From Fimousia sp045616445 (lineage in GTDB: Bacteria; Bacillota; Clostridia; Lachnospirales; Lachnospiraceae): a DNA stretch of 53,907 bases. The position numbers were made by a program, and so were the translations under genes. Below are positions 23,261 to 30,532 of the stretch, one piece after another (position 1 is the first letter of the stretch; every line of letters starts with the position of its first letter). Under the pieces are notes generated by a model. That model was not told the DNA's origin and did no database searches. It was given only the letters and a program-made list of their open reading frames with translations. The stretch covers positions 1 to 53,907 of the forward strand of contig JAZLGR010000002.1 of NCBI GenBank assembly GCA_045616445.1. The letters are read 5' to 3'.

Positions 23261-25027
23261 TTACCAGTAATAGTTATCCAAAGCTTCCTTGCCCTGAGCA
23301 CCGGAGCTGATTCGGATTGCATTTGCTACGTTGTATACGAAGATCTTACCGTCACCAGTATTGCCGGTATATAATGCTTTCTTCGCAGCTGCGATGACAG
23401 TTGCAGGATCGATGCTTGCAACCACGATATCTACCTGGATTTTCGGAATTAAGTTCATGGCCATATCAACACCACGGTATTTGCTGACACGTCCATGCTG
23501 AACGCCACAGCCTAAAACGTTGGTTACTGTCATGCCGGTGATACCGATGGCAGTCATGGCAGCGTTGAGGTCGTCGAACTTGCTCTGTTTTGCGTAAATA
23601 GTAATCTTTGTCAGGCCGGTAGCCACGTCGGAGGCAGGAACCGGATCGCTTTTGAGTTCCACAGGAACTGCTTCGTCGATTGGAACTGGATTTTCAGGAA
23701 GATCAGCAACCACGCCGGAGGAGAAGTTGTTGATGTTGGAAGCCAATGCGAAGTCGGCATAGGAGCTTGCAAGATCATGTTCTGTGATGTCAAGACCAAG
23801 AATTTCTTCTTCTGCATCAACTCGAAGGCCAATGGTTGCTTTGATTGCAAAGAATGCGATTGTGATTGTAACTGCAGCCCATGCCATAGTTGTGAGAAGA
23901 CCGATCATCTGAAGTCCTAATAATTCAAATCCACCACCATAGAATAAACCAGTGATTTCTTCTCCTGCTTTGTTGACGATGGAATAGCCTGGAGCAACAT
24001 TTGTTGCAAATAAACCTGTTGCGATGGTACCCCATACACCATTTAAGAAATGTACCGCAACGGCACCAACAGGGTCGTCAATATATAATACGTTGTCAAG
24101 GAACCATACACCGAATACAACGAGTACGCCGGCAACAGCACCGATGATCGCAGCACCAACACAGTCAGTAACATCACAAGGCGCTGTGATGGCAACCAGA
24201 CCTGCAAGGGAAGCGTTCAGACACATGGAAACATCTGGAGCACCGTATTTGACCCATGTGAAGATCATGCAGACAACAGTTGCAACTGCAGGAGCCACAG
24301 TAGTAGTTAAGAAAATGGATCCGAGCTGTGGAACGCTTGTGGCAGCAGCGCCGTTGAATCCATACCAGCCAAGCCATAAGATGAATACACCCAGAGCACC
24401 AAGTGGTAAGTTGTGACCAGGGATGGCGTTGACTTTTACAACTTTGCCAGATTTATCTTTTGTGAATTTACCAATACGAGGTCCGAGGATTGCGGCACCG
24501 ATTAATGCAGCAGTACCACCAACCATGTGGATACAGTTGGAACCAGCGAAATCGTGGAAACCGATCTGCGCTAACCAGCCGCCGCCCCATGTCCAGTGGG
24601 CTTCGATTGGATATACGATTGCGGAGAGAATTGCAGAGTATAAACAGTAGGAAGAGAACTTGGTACGTTCTGCCATTGCTCCGGATACGATGGTAGCGGT
24701 TGTTGCACAGAACACAAGGTTAAATACAAAACCGGAAAAATCGAAATTTGCATAGCTTGTGAAGATATCAAATCCAGGTTTACCGATGAAACCGATAAAA
24801 TCCTCACCTAATAAAAGAGAAGAACCGATTAAGATGAATACGACTGTACCAATACAGAAGTCCATCAGGTTTTTCATAATAATGTTACCGGCATTCTTAG
24901 CACGTGTAAAACCAGCTTCTACCATGGCGAAACCAGCCTGCATCCAGAATACCAGCGCTGCCCCGATTAAAAACCATACAGCAAAAAGGTTTTCGTTTAC
25001 AATTTGTAATACTTCATTACTTGTCAT
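23261..25027 (-). CDS. amt: Ammonium transporter fused to a C-terminal PII (GlnK) domain
   Basis: 588 residues. Residues 1-405 are an Amt channel with 11 membrane helices: FWMQAGFAMVEAGFTRAKN, the first pore histidine in SNCIHMVGGTAAL, the second in GAVAVHFLNGVWGT, and the ending EEILGLDITEHDLAS. A flexible acidic/proline-rich linker spans about 430-470. Residues 472-588 are a complete PII domain: a T-loop with the conserved tyrosine (SKYRGVDM) and the C-terminal GNTGDGKIFVYNVANAIRISSG. In most bacteria GlnK is separate and plugs Amt when nitrogen is plentiful. Here the regulator is tethered. No glnD-like modifying gene is nearby. Strong TAGGAGG site. Confidence 0.93.
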   Translation of the reverse strand: MTSNEVLQIVNENLFAVWFLIGAALVFWMQAGFAMVEAGFTRAKNAGNIIMKNLMDFCIGTVVFILIGSSLLLGEDFIGFIGKPGFDIFTSYANFDFSGFVFNLVFCATTATIVSGAMAERTKFSSYCLYSAILSAIVYPIEAHWTWGGGWLAQIGFHDFAGSNCIHMVGGTAALIGAAILGPRIGKFTKDKSGKVVKVNAIPGHNLPLGALGVFILWLGWYGFNGAAATSVPQLGSIFLTTTVAPAVATVVCMIFTWVKYGAPDVSMCLNASLAGLVAITAPCDVTDCVGAAIIGAVAGVLVVFGVWFLDNVLYIDDPVGAVAVHFLNGVWGTIATGLFATNVAPGYSIVNKAGEEITGLFYGGGFELLGLQMIGLLTTMAWAAVTITIAFFAIKATIGLRVDAEEEILGLDITEHDLASSYADFALASNINNFSSGVVADLPENPVPIDEAVPVELKSDPVPASDVATGLTKITIYAKQSKFDDLNAAMTAIGITGMTVTNVLGCGVQHGRVSKYRGVDMAMNLIPKIQVDIVVASIDPATVIAAAKKALYTGNTGDGKIFVYNVANAIRISSGAQGKEALDNYYW

Positions 25028-25060
25028 ATTAATATCCTCCTAAAATATATATTCAAAATG

Positions 25061-25096
25061 AAAAAGGTGTCTAAGAAGCCCTGTTCCTAAACACCT
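25061..25096 (-). terminator. Terminator-like hairpin in the amt-PII leader (possible attenuator)
   Basis: On the minus strand, 13-bp arms (two G-U pairs) close on the 6-base loop CAGGGC and are followed by TTTTTC, 33 bp before the ATG. It would lie near the 5' end of the mRNA predicted from the promoter at 25115-25143. Confidence 0.6.
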
Positions 25097-25114
25097 TTGT
25101 TTCACATGTCTGTG

Positions 25115-25143
25115 AATATACAGAAAGTGAAGGAATATGTCAA
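25115..25143 (-). promoter_or_regulatory. Promoter of the amt-PII gene
   Basis: On the minus strand TTGACA (25138-25143) and TATATT (25115-25120), 17-bp spacer. The -10 sits in the short palindrome TCTGT-N6-ACAGA, which could be an operator. Confidence 0.7.
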
Positions 25144-25208
25144 TGGAATTTCATAAAGAGTGAATAATATTAAGAAAAGTCTTGTTTGGAGATAAAAAAT
25201 GAAAGAAT

Positions 25209-25253
25209 ATTGTATAAACTTTCATACAATGGGTTGGATACCTGTGCTATAAT
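25209..25253 (+). promoter_or_regulatory. Candidate cysK promoter with inverted repeat
   Basis: ATTGTAT-N8-ATACAAT (25209-25230) lies at the expected -35 position of a TATAAT -10 box (25248-25253). The -35 itself is poor, so control by a DNA-binding protein is likely. Confidence 0.45.
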
Positions 25254-25300
25254 AGGAAAAGAGTGAAATATCAGGAAATTGATCGTTGGGAGGAAAGAAT

Positions 25301-26227
25301 ATGATCTATAAAAGTGCAATAGAATTAATTGGTAATACACCACTGGTTGAGTTTTGTAATATTAAGAATGAATTACAGTTAGAAGCAACAGTTGTTGCAA
25401 AATTAGAATATTTTAACCCTGCAGGAAGTGCAAAGGATCGTATCGGTCTTGCCATGATTGAAGATGCAGAAAAAAGAGGCATCTTAAAATCGGGCGCAAC
25501 CATCATTGAGCCTACTTCCGGCAATACCGGAATCGGTCTTGCAACTGTAGCAGCAATCAAAGGATATAAGATGATTCTTACCATGCCGGAAACCATGTCC
25601 GTGGAAAGACGTAATATCTTAAAGGCATATGGCTGTGAAATCGTATTAACTGAAGGTGCACGTGGTATGAGAGGTGCCATCGAGAAGGCAGAAGAGCTTT
25701 CCGCAAGCATTCCAGGAAGCTTTATTCCTGCACAGTTTGACAATCCAGCCAACTCTGCAATGCACAAGAAGACAACAGGACCAGAAATCTGGAGAGATAC
25801 AGATGGTAAGGTGGATATTTTTGTTGCTGGTGTAGGAACTGGTGGAACATTAACAGGTGTTGGTGAATATCTGAAAGAACAGAATCCGGATGTGAAGATT
25901 GTGGCAGTAGAGCCAAGCGATTCTCCAGTCCTTTCCAAGGGTAAAGGCGGCGCGCATAAGATTCAGGGAATTGGAGCTGGATTTGTTCCTTCCGTATTGA
26001 ATACAGAGATTTATGATGAGGTGCTTCCAATTGACAGCGACGATGCATTTGCAACAAGTAAGATGATCGCAAAGAAAGAAGGCGTACTGGTTGGTATCTC
26101 CTCCGGCGCGGCGTTCTATGCAGCAACACTGCTTGCAAAACGTCCGGAAAACAAAGGCAAAACAATCGTTGCCCTTCTTCCAGATAGTGGAGATCGCTAT
26201 TATTCTACCCCACTGTTTATGGAATAA
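25301..26227 (+). CDS. cysK: Cysteine synthase (O-acetylserine sulfhydrylase)
   Basis: 308 residues from the ATG at 25301, which has GGGAGG upstream; a TTG at 25286 would place that site inside the gene. PLP-binding lysine 45 in NPAGSAKDRIGLAMI, PTSGNTGIGLA for substrate binding, VGTGGTLTGVGEYLKE for the PLP phosphate, and EGVLVGISSGAAF near the end. It makes cysteine from O-acetylserine and sulfide. No cysE is adjacent. Divergent from the amt-PII gene. Confidence 0.94.
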   Translation: MIYKSAIELIGNTPLVEFCNIKNELQLEATVVAKLEYFNPAGSAKDRIGLAMIEDAEKRGILKSGATIIEPTSGNTGIGLATVAAIKGYKMILTMPETMSVERRNILKAYGCEIVLTEGARGMRGAIEKAEELSASIPGSFIPAQFDNPANSAMHKKTTGPEIWRDTDGKVDIFVAGVGTGGTLTGVGEYLKEQNPDVKIVAVEPSDSPVLSKGKGGAHKIQGIGAGFVPSVLNTEIYDEVLPIDSDDAFATSKMIAKKEGVLVGISSGAAFYAATLLAKRPENKGKTIVALLPDSGDRYYSTPLFME

Positions 26228-26263
26228 ACTGGAAGAATTATTGTATTTTTTTTAACGAAAGCC

Positions 26264-26320
26264 TTTACAAAATTTGGCAAAACCCTTAAAATATTATTAC
26301 ACAAAAGGGAGAGTAATAAT
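26264..26320 (+). promoter_or_regulatory. Promoter and inverted repeat of the LytTR gene
   Basis: TTTACA (26264-26269), 17-bp spacer, TAAAAT (26287-26292). ATTATTAC (26293-26300) and GTAATAAT (26313-26320) form an 8-bp inverted repeat over the transcription start, with the AAAGGGAG ribosome site in its loop. It could act as operator or as mRNA hairpin. Confidence 0.55.
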
Positions 26321-26321
26321 T

Positions 26322-26699
26322 ATGAGGGTAATAGTTAAGAATGAAAATGGCCAGGTGATTTTCGATGAAAGAAAGTCTATCTGCGTCAACGTATCTAAAA
26401 GAATCGTCCGTGTATTTTTGGACGAGATTCTCTATATCGAGAGTAGTGTGCGCAAGCTTCGTCTTGTGTGCCCGGAGCAGACTATTGAGTTTTATGGCAA
26501 GATTGGCGATCTGGAGGAACAGCTTTCTGAGGATTCCTTTGTTCGCTGTCACAAGAGCTACTTGGTAAATCTGGAATACTTAAGAGCCTATGATGCCAAG
26601 AGCGTTACATTGTTGGATGGAACGATCATTCCAGTCAGCAAGCAGCGCGGCGTCGAGACAAAGAAGAGAATTATTGAGTTTTATGGCAATCCATTATAA
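26322..26699 (+). CDS. Stand-alone LytTR DNA-binding regulator
   Basis: 125 residues, ATG at 26322 behind AAAGGGAG; an earlier in-frame ATG has no site. The LytTR domain fills residues 20-120: VFLDEILYIESSVRKLRLV, YGKIGDLEEQLSEDSFVRCHKSYLVNLEYLRAY and VTLLDGTIIPVSKQRGVETKKRI. There is no receiver or membrane domain, so it needs a partner or acts constitutively. No histidine kinase is nearby. The target is unknown; the promoter inverted repeat may be an autoregulatory site. Confidence 0.88.
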   Translation: MRVIVKNENGQVIFDERKSICVNVSKRIVRVFLDEILYIESSVRKLRLVCPEQTIEFYGKIGDLEEQLSEDSFVRCHKSYLVNLEYLRAYDAKSVTLLDGTIIPVSKQRGVETKKRIIEFYGNPL

Positions 26700-26731
26700 A
26701 ACTATTTTAGATTAATTACAAAACCATTAAG

Positions 26732-26764
26732 GAGCTTTTGCGTCGGCAAAAGCTCTTTTTTTTT
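26732..26764 (+). terminator. Terminator of the LytTR gene
   Basis: A perfect 10-bp stem, GTCG loop and at least eight T. Confidence 0.92.
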
Positions 26765-26817
26765 AAAATTGATTATGCTATGATTGAAGAGAAGAATTTT
26801 TTTAGAGGGGTCAGCGT

Positions 26818-27279
26818 ATGATCAGTGAAGAACGCGTAAAGCTTATGACCAGGATGGCAATCTACGAAAGCGGCGATGGCGACAGAGACATTGAGATTGG
26901 TCAGTATCAGAAAAAACAGTATATTCGAGTGGAAGTCTTAAAGAGCGTCCTTTACAGTACCGTCTTTTACTGGTGTCTGGTTGGCTTGATACTGCTCCTT
27001 TTTATGCAGTATGTAGTGGGCCTTGTGGTGAACAGCGGGGCGCACCGTTATATGATGATCATTGGCGGACTCTATATTCTCTTTTCAATATTGAATGGGC
27101 TCATAACGCGAAGAAGAGCCGGAAAAGAATATGATGAGTCCATGGACCGCTTAAAAGACTACAAGAAGAATTTGAACCGTTTATATTTTGAACATGAGAT
27201 CAAGGCAAAACCAGAGGATACGAAGCCGAAAGATCTGAAGGAGAAACTGGAGGAAGAACTGAATGCAGACAATATTTAG
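26818..27279 (+). CDS. Two-helix membrane protein of unknown function, upstream of cdaA
   Basis: 153 residues: a cytoplasmic N-terminus (about 40 residues, with QYQKKQYIRVEV), two membrane helices (about 46-68 and 76-93), then a long charged helix (RRRAGKEYDESMDRLKDYKKNLNRLYFE) and a Lys/Glu-rich tail likely to form a coiled coil. It overlaps the next gene by 17 bases, and that gene is followed by cdaA, so all four are likely one operon. I do not recognise the family. The topology suggests a partner or scaffold for the neighbouring membrane proteins. Confidence 0.65.
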   Translation: MISEERVKLMTRMAIYESGDGDRDIEIGQYQKKQYIRVEVLKSVLYSTVFYWCLVGLILLLFMQYVVGLVVNSGAHRYMMIIGGLYILFSILNGLITRRRAGKEYDESMDRLKDYKKNLNRLYFEHEIKAKPEDTKPKDLKEKLEEELNADNI

Positions 27280-28234
27280 TTTCCGTGAAAAACTGAATAG
27301 TTTTATTGATCGAAGAAATCAGATTCTGCGTACCATCGGGAAGTTTCTTCTGACGGTCATTATGATGGCTTCCTTAGGCAACATCTTCGGATCCACTGAA
27401 ACATTCGGAGGAAAGCATATTATCTTTATTATTGCACTGGCCTGTGCTTTCATTCCATTTTCCTATACCTATCTGGTATTTATTCTGCTCTGTCTGGTCT
27501 ACTTATCCAGCTATGCGGCAGATGTGATCATTCTGTTTTTTATTACTGTACTCGTATTTTATGGTGTATACAGCCGCAACTTCTCCAAGTATGGATATAT
27601 TGGGCTGTTAACATTTATCTTATTGCCAACACCACTAGCTGGAGTCATTCCGATTTTTGTGGGAATCAACTGTGGCGTGGCTGCGGTTCCACCAATGATT
27701 TCAGGAATTGCTATTTATTATTTCCTGACTTCCATCAATGGCGGGCTGAAGGCATTTGAAATTGCGTCTACCGGTACACTCCTTTATCAGTGTGTCATCG
27801 ACGTCATGATTGAGAACAAAGAGATGATCGTATGTCTGGTTGTCATGACTGTGACTGCAATTCTTGCAGAACAGATTGTCAGAATGCGGTTTAATTATTC
27901 CTGGTACGTAGCAGTACCAGTTGCTGCCATTGTACACGCAGTGCTCTATCTATATGGGTGCTTTTTCTTCGAGCTCAGCAACAGTATTCCGGTCATCATC
28001 CTTTCTGTGCTTCTTTCAGGTACATTGATGATGGTTTTACAGCTGTATCGAGGAATCATTGACTACAGCCGAACCGAGAATCTGCAGTTTGAGGATGATG
28101 AATACTTCTATTATGTAAAAGCGGTTCCTAAGGTGAAGGTTGCTGAAGAAAGCGTCAATGTCAAGACCATTGCAAGACAGCAGAAGAGTCTGAACCTGTT
28201 CAGAGATCGCAACAAAGACACGAATAAACAATAA
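27263..28234 (+). CDS. Polytopic membrane protein of unknown function, upstream of cdaA
   Basis: 323 residues with a basic N-terminus (FREKLNSFIDRRNQILRTIGKF) and about eight or nine hydrophobic segments between residues 28 and 270. A soluble acidic tail follows (about 275-323, LQFEDDEYFYYVKAVPKVKVAEESVN). LPTPLAGVIPIFVGINCGVAAVPPMISGIAIYY looks like a conserved core. No catalytic motif is recognised; a transporter or assembly role is possible. It is translationally coupled to the preceding gene and 17 bases before cdaA. Confidence 0.65.
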   Translation: MQTIFSFREKLNSFIDRRNQILRTIGKFLLTVIMMASLGNIFGSTETFGGKHIIFIIALACAFIPFSYTYLVFILLCLVYLSSYAADVIILFFITVLVFYGVYSRNFSKYGYIGLLTFILLPTPLAGVIPIFVGINCGVAAVPPMISGIAIYYFLTSINGGLKAFEIASTGTLLYQCVIDVMIENKEMIVCLVVMTVTAILAEQIVRMRFNYSWYVAVPVAAIVHAVLYLYGCFFFELSNSIPVIILSVLLSGTLMMVLQLYRGIIDYSRTENLQFEDDEYFYYVKAVPKVKVAEESVNVKTIARQQKSLNLFRDRNKDTNKQ

Positions 28235-28251
28235 CAAGGACGGTATGTAAT

Positions 28252-29139
28252 ATGCAAAGCATTTGGTTAAATCTACAAACATATCTAAGTATGTTCTCTT
28301 TGCCGGCAATCCGTGCCAATGACATCATAGATATCATTATCGTCAGTGTAATTATATATGAACTGATACACTACATTCACAATACAAGAGCCTGGATGCT
28401 GTTTAAGGGGCTGCTTGTATTACTGGCATTTACCATCATTGCATCGGTGATGCAGCTTCATATGATTATGTGGCTGTTATCCGGTATTTTAAATATTGGT
28501 ATTACGGCTGCGATTATCATCTTCCAGCCTGAAATTCGTAAAGCCTTAGAGTCTCTTGGGCGACGAAACATCTTCTCTGATCTTCTGAACTTTTCTTTAG
28601 AAGATAATACCCAGAAGACAGAGGAAACATTCAATGACCGAAGCATTCAGGCCATCGCAAAGGCCTGCATCGATATGGGTAAGGTTAAGACTGGTGCCCT
28701 GATCGTATTGGAGAAGAATGAAAAATTAGATGAGATCGAGCGAACCGGTATTCCGGTGGATGCCAAAATAAGCTCCCAGCTCCTCATCAATATTTTTGAA
28801 CATAATACACCGCTCCACGATGGGGCTGTGCTGATTCGAGGCAATCGAATTACCGCAGCAACCTGTTACCTGCCTCTTTCTGAGAATATGCAGATCGAGA
28901 AGGAATTGGGAACCAGACATCGTGCAGCGATTGGAATCAGTGAGGTTTCCGACAGCATTACCCTGGTTGTTTCTGAAGAAACAGGGGATATCTCTTTGGC
29001 GACAAGAGGAAAGCTGTATCGTGGTCTTGATATGAATCAGATCAAGAAGCATCTTGGCGTACTGAAGATGACCAGCGAAGATACCTCCAAGAAATTTAAA
29101 TTATGGAAAGGAAAGAGTAAGAATGAAAAAAACAATTAA
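28252..29139 (+). CDS. cdaA: Membrane-bound diadenylate cyclase
   Basis: 295 residues. Three N-terminal membrane helices (about 22-40, 48-66, 70-92) precede the DAC/DisA_N domain (about 100-265). The catalytic motifs are intact: LHDGAVLIRGNRI (DGA, 190-192) and LGTRHRAAIGISE (RHR, 222-224). It joins two ATP to make cyclic di-AMP, which controls potassium and osmolyte transport and cell-wall homeostasis. The following gene, overlapping by 17 bases, encodes its usual partner CdaR. Confidence 0.95.
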   Translation: MQSIWLNLQTYLSMFSLPAIRANDIIDIIIVSVIIYELIHYIHNTRAWMLFKGLLVLLAFTIIASVMQLHMIMWLLSGILNIGITAAIIIFQPEIRKALESLGRRNIFSDLLNFSLEDNTQKTEETFNDRSIQAIAKACIDMGKVKTGALIVLEKNEKLDEIERTGIPVDAKISSQLLINIFEHNTPLHDGAVLIRGNRITAATCYLPLSENMQIEKELGTRHRAAIGISEVSDSITLVVSEETGDISLATRGKLYRGLDMNQIKKHLGVLKMTSEDTSKKFKLWKGKSKNEKNN

Positions 29140-30376
29140 TCATTTCCTGTCCAGTAATTTATTCCTGCGCATTTTGTCAGTTATCCTGTCCGTATGTCTG
29201 TGGATGATCGTCATCAATACCAATGATCCGATGACCACACGTACCTTCAGCAACATGGAAGTAACCATAACCCATGAATCTCTGCTGACAGACCAGGGCA
29301 AGTTGTTTAAGATCAAAGAGGGAGATAAGATTTCCTTCTCTGTAAAAGGGAAGAAATCCATCGTCGATAAATTGAAGAAATCAGATTTTGAAGTGATTGC
29401 AGATCTTGATGAGCTTTCCAATGTCAATGCGGTACCGATTCGTATTATCGCGAAAAAGTATGCCAGCAACATCGACATTATGTATTCCAATGATAAGATG
29501 CTGATGCTGACCATTGAGAATGCCAAGACGAAGAAATTCCCGCTGGAGGTTCAGATTCAGGGAACACCGGAGAAGGGATATTCTGTTGGTGAAGCAGTTG
29601 CCAAGCCGAATAGTGTCACCATCACCGGACCGGAAAGTGAGATCAATCAGATCCATCATGTTGGTGTCACAGCTAATGTGAAGGGGTTAACTCATAATGT
29701 TGTGGCAAGTGCCACGGTTGTCTGTTATGATTCCTCTGGCGCGGAGCTGGATTCTTCCGGATGGACATTTACCACAAACCGTGTGAAAGTTGAAATCTCC
29801 ATCGGACAATCCAAGAAGGTGCCAGTGAAGGTAAAGACGAAGGGAAGTCCTGCTTCCGGATATCAGATTGCAGCGATAGAATGTACACCTGCTAAAGTTA
29901 CACTGACTGGTAAGAATGGGGCGATGGATGGCATTTCTGAGATTGTACTTCCGGAAATCTCTGTGAAGGATGCCGAGGAATCCATTACGAAGACCATTCC
30001 GGCATCAGAGATAGCTTTACCAAAAGGCGCATCCTTCTTACAGAAAGAGTTAGAATTCCAGGTAACCATTCTCATCAATCAGGAGGCAGCAGAAGAAATC
30101 CAGATGTCTTCTGCAGATATAGAAGTAGAAGGGCTTGCAGAAGACCAAACGCTTGATTTTTTAGATCAGAAGGTATCTTTCTTCATATATGGACATAAGG
30201 GAGAAAAGCCGATTGATATTGGGGAATTTGCCCCCAACATTGAGGTTGCCGGATTGGAACCGGGTGAATATCGTGTGAATGTGTTCTTAAAAAAGATGGA
30301 CGGCATAACCGTAAAGGAGAATCCCCAAATCCGTATAAGAATATCTGCGGCTGAGTCAGATGAGGATGAAGATTAA
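29123..30376 (+). CDS. cdaR: YbbR-domain regulator of CdaA
   Basis: 417 residues. One N-terminal membrane helix (about 14-32) anchors an extracytoplasmic chain of about four YbbR repeats. The repeats show as recurring strands such as FPLEVQIQGTPEKGYSVGEA, VPVKVKTKGSPASGYQIAA and SVTITGPESEI / KVTLTGKNGAM. An acidic tail (SAAESDEDED) ends it. CdaR binds CdaA in the membrane and modulates c-di-AMP production. glmM, the third member of the classic cluster, is not adjacent; two unknown membrane genes lie on the other side instead. Confidence 0.9.
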   Translation: MKKTINHFLSSNLFLRILSVILSVCLWMIVINTNDPMTTRTFSNMEVTITHESLLTDQGKLFKIKEGDKISFSVKGKKSIVDKLKKSDFEVIADLDELSNVNAVPIRIIAKKYASNIDIMYSNDKMLMLTIENAKTKKFPLEVQIQGTPEKGYSVGEAVAKPNSVTITGPESEINQIHHVGVTANVKGLTHNVVASATVVCYDSSGAELDSSGWTFTTNRVKVEISIGQSKKVPVKVKTKGSPASGYQIAAIECTPAKVTLTGKNGAMDGISEIVLPEISVKDAEESITKTIPASEIALPKGASFLQKELEFQVTILINQEAAEEIQMSSADIEVEGLAEDQTLDFLDQKVSFFIYGHKGEKPIDIGEFAPNIEVAGLEPGEYRVNVFLKKMDGITVKENPQIRIRISAAESDEDED

Positions 30377-30435
30377 GCGTTCGTTCTATCATGACGATCA
30401 TTCAGATGAAACAATAGAATATATGCAATAAAAAG

Positions 30436-30475
30436 ACCGGATGGTTCAATTCATGAAACCATCCGGTTGTTTTTA
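30436..30475. terminator. Bidirectional terminator between cdaR and the LCP gene
   Basis: 11-bp arms 30436-30446 and 30457-30467, with A-rich sequence to the left and T-rich to the right. It serves both converging genes. Confidence 0.88.
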
Positions 30476-30532
30476 TTGTTTCGAGGAAACTTCATTGCCA
30501 TATGATATGAATAATGAGATCCTTCTGTAATT

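Noticed and set aside
25105..25122. TCTGT-ATATTC-ACAGA as the first hairpin of an ANTAR-type pair in the amt leader
   Set aside because: It overlaps the -10 box of the predicted promoter and would not be transcribed; its loop also lacks the G at position 4.
25306..25938. A 210-codon minus-strand open frame
   Set aside because: Mirror of cysK codon structure; no ribosome site, no recognisable domain.
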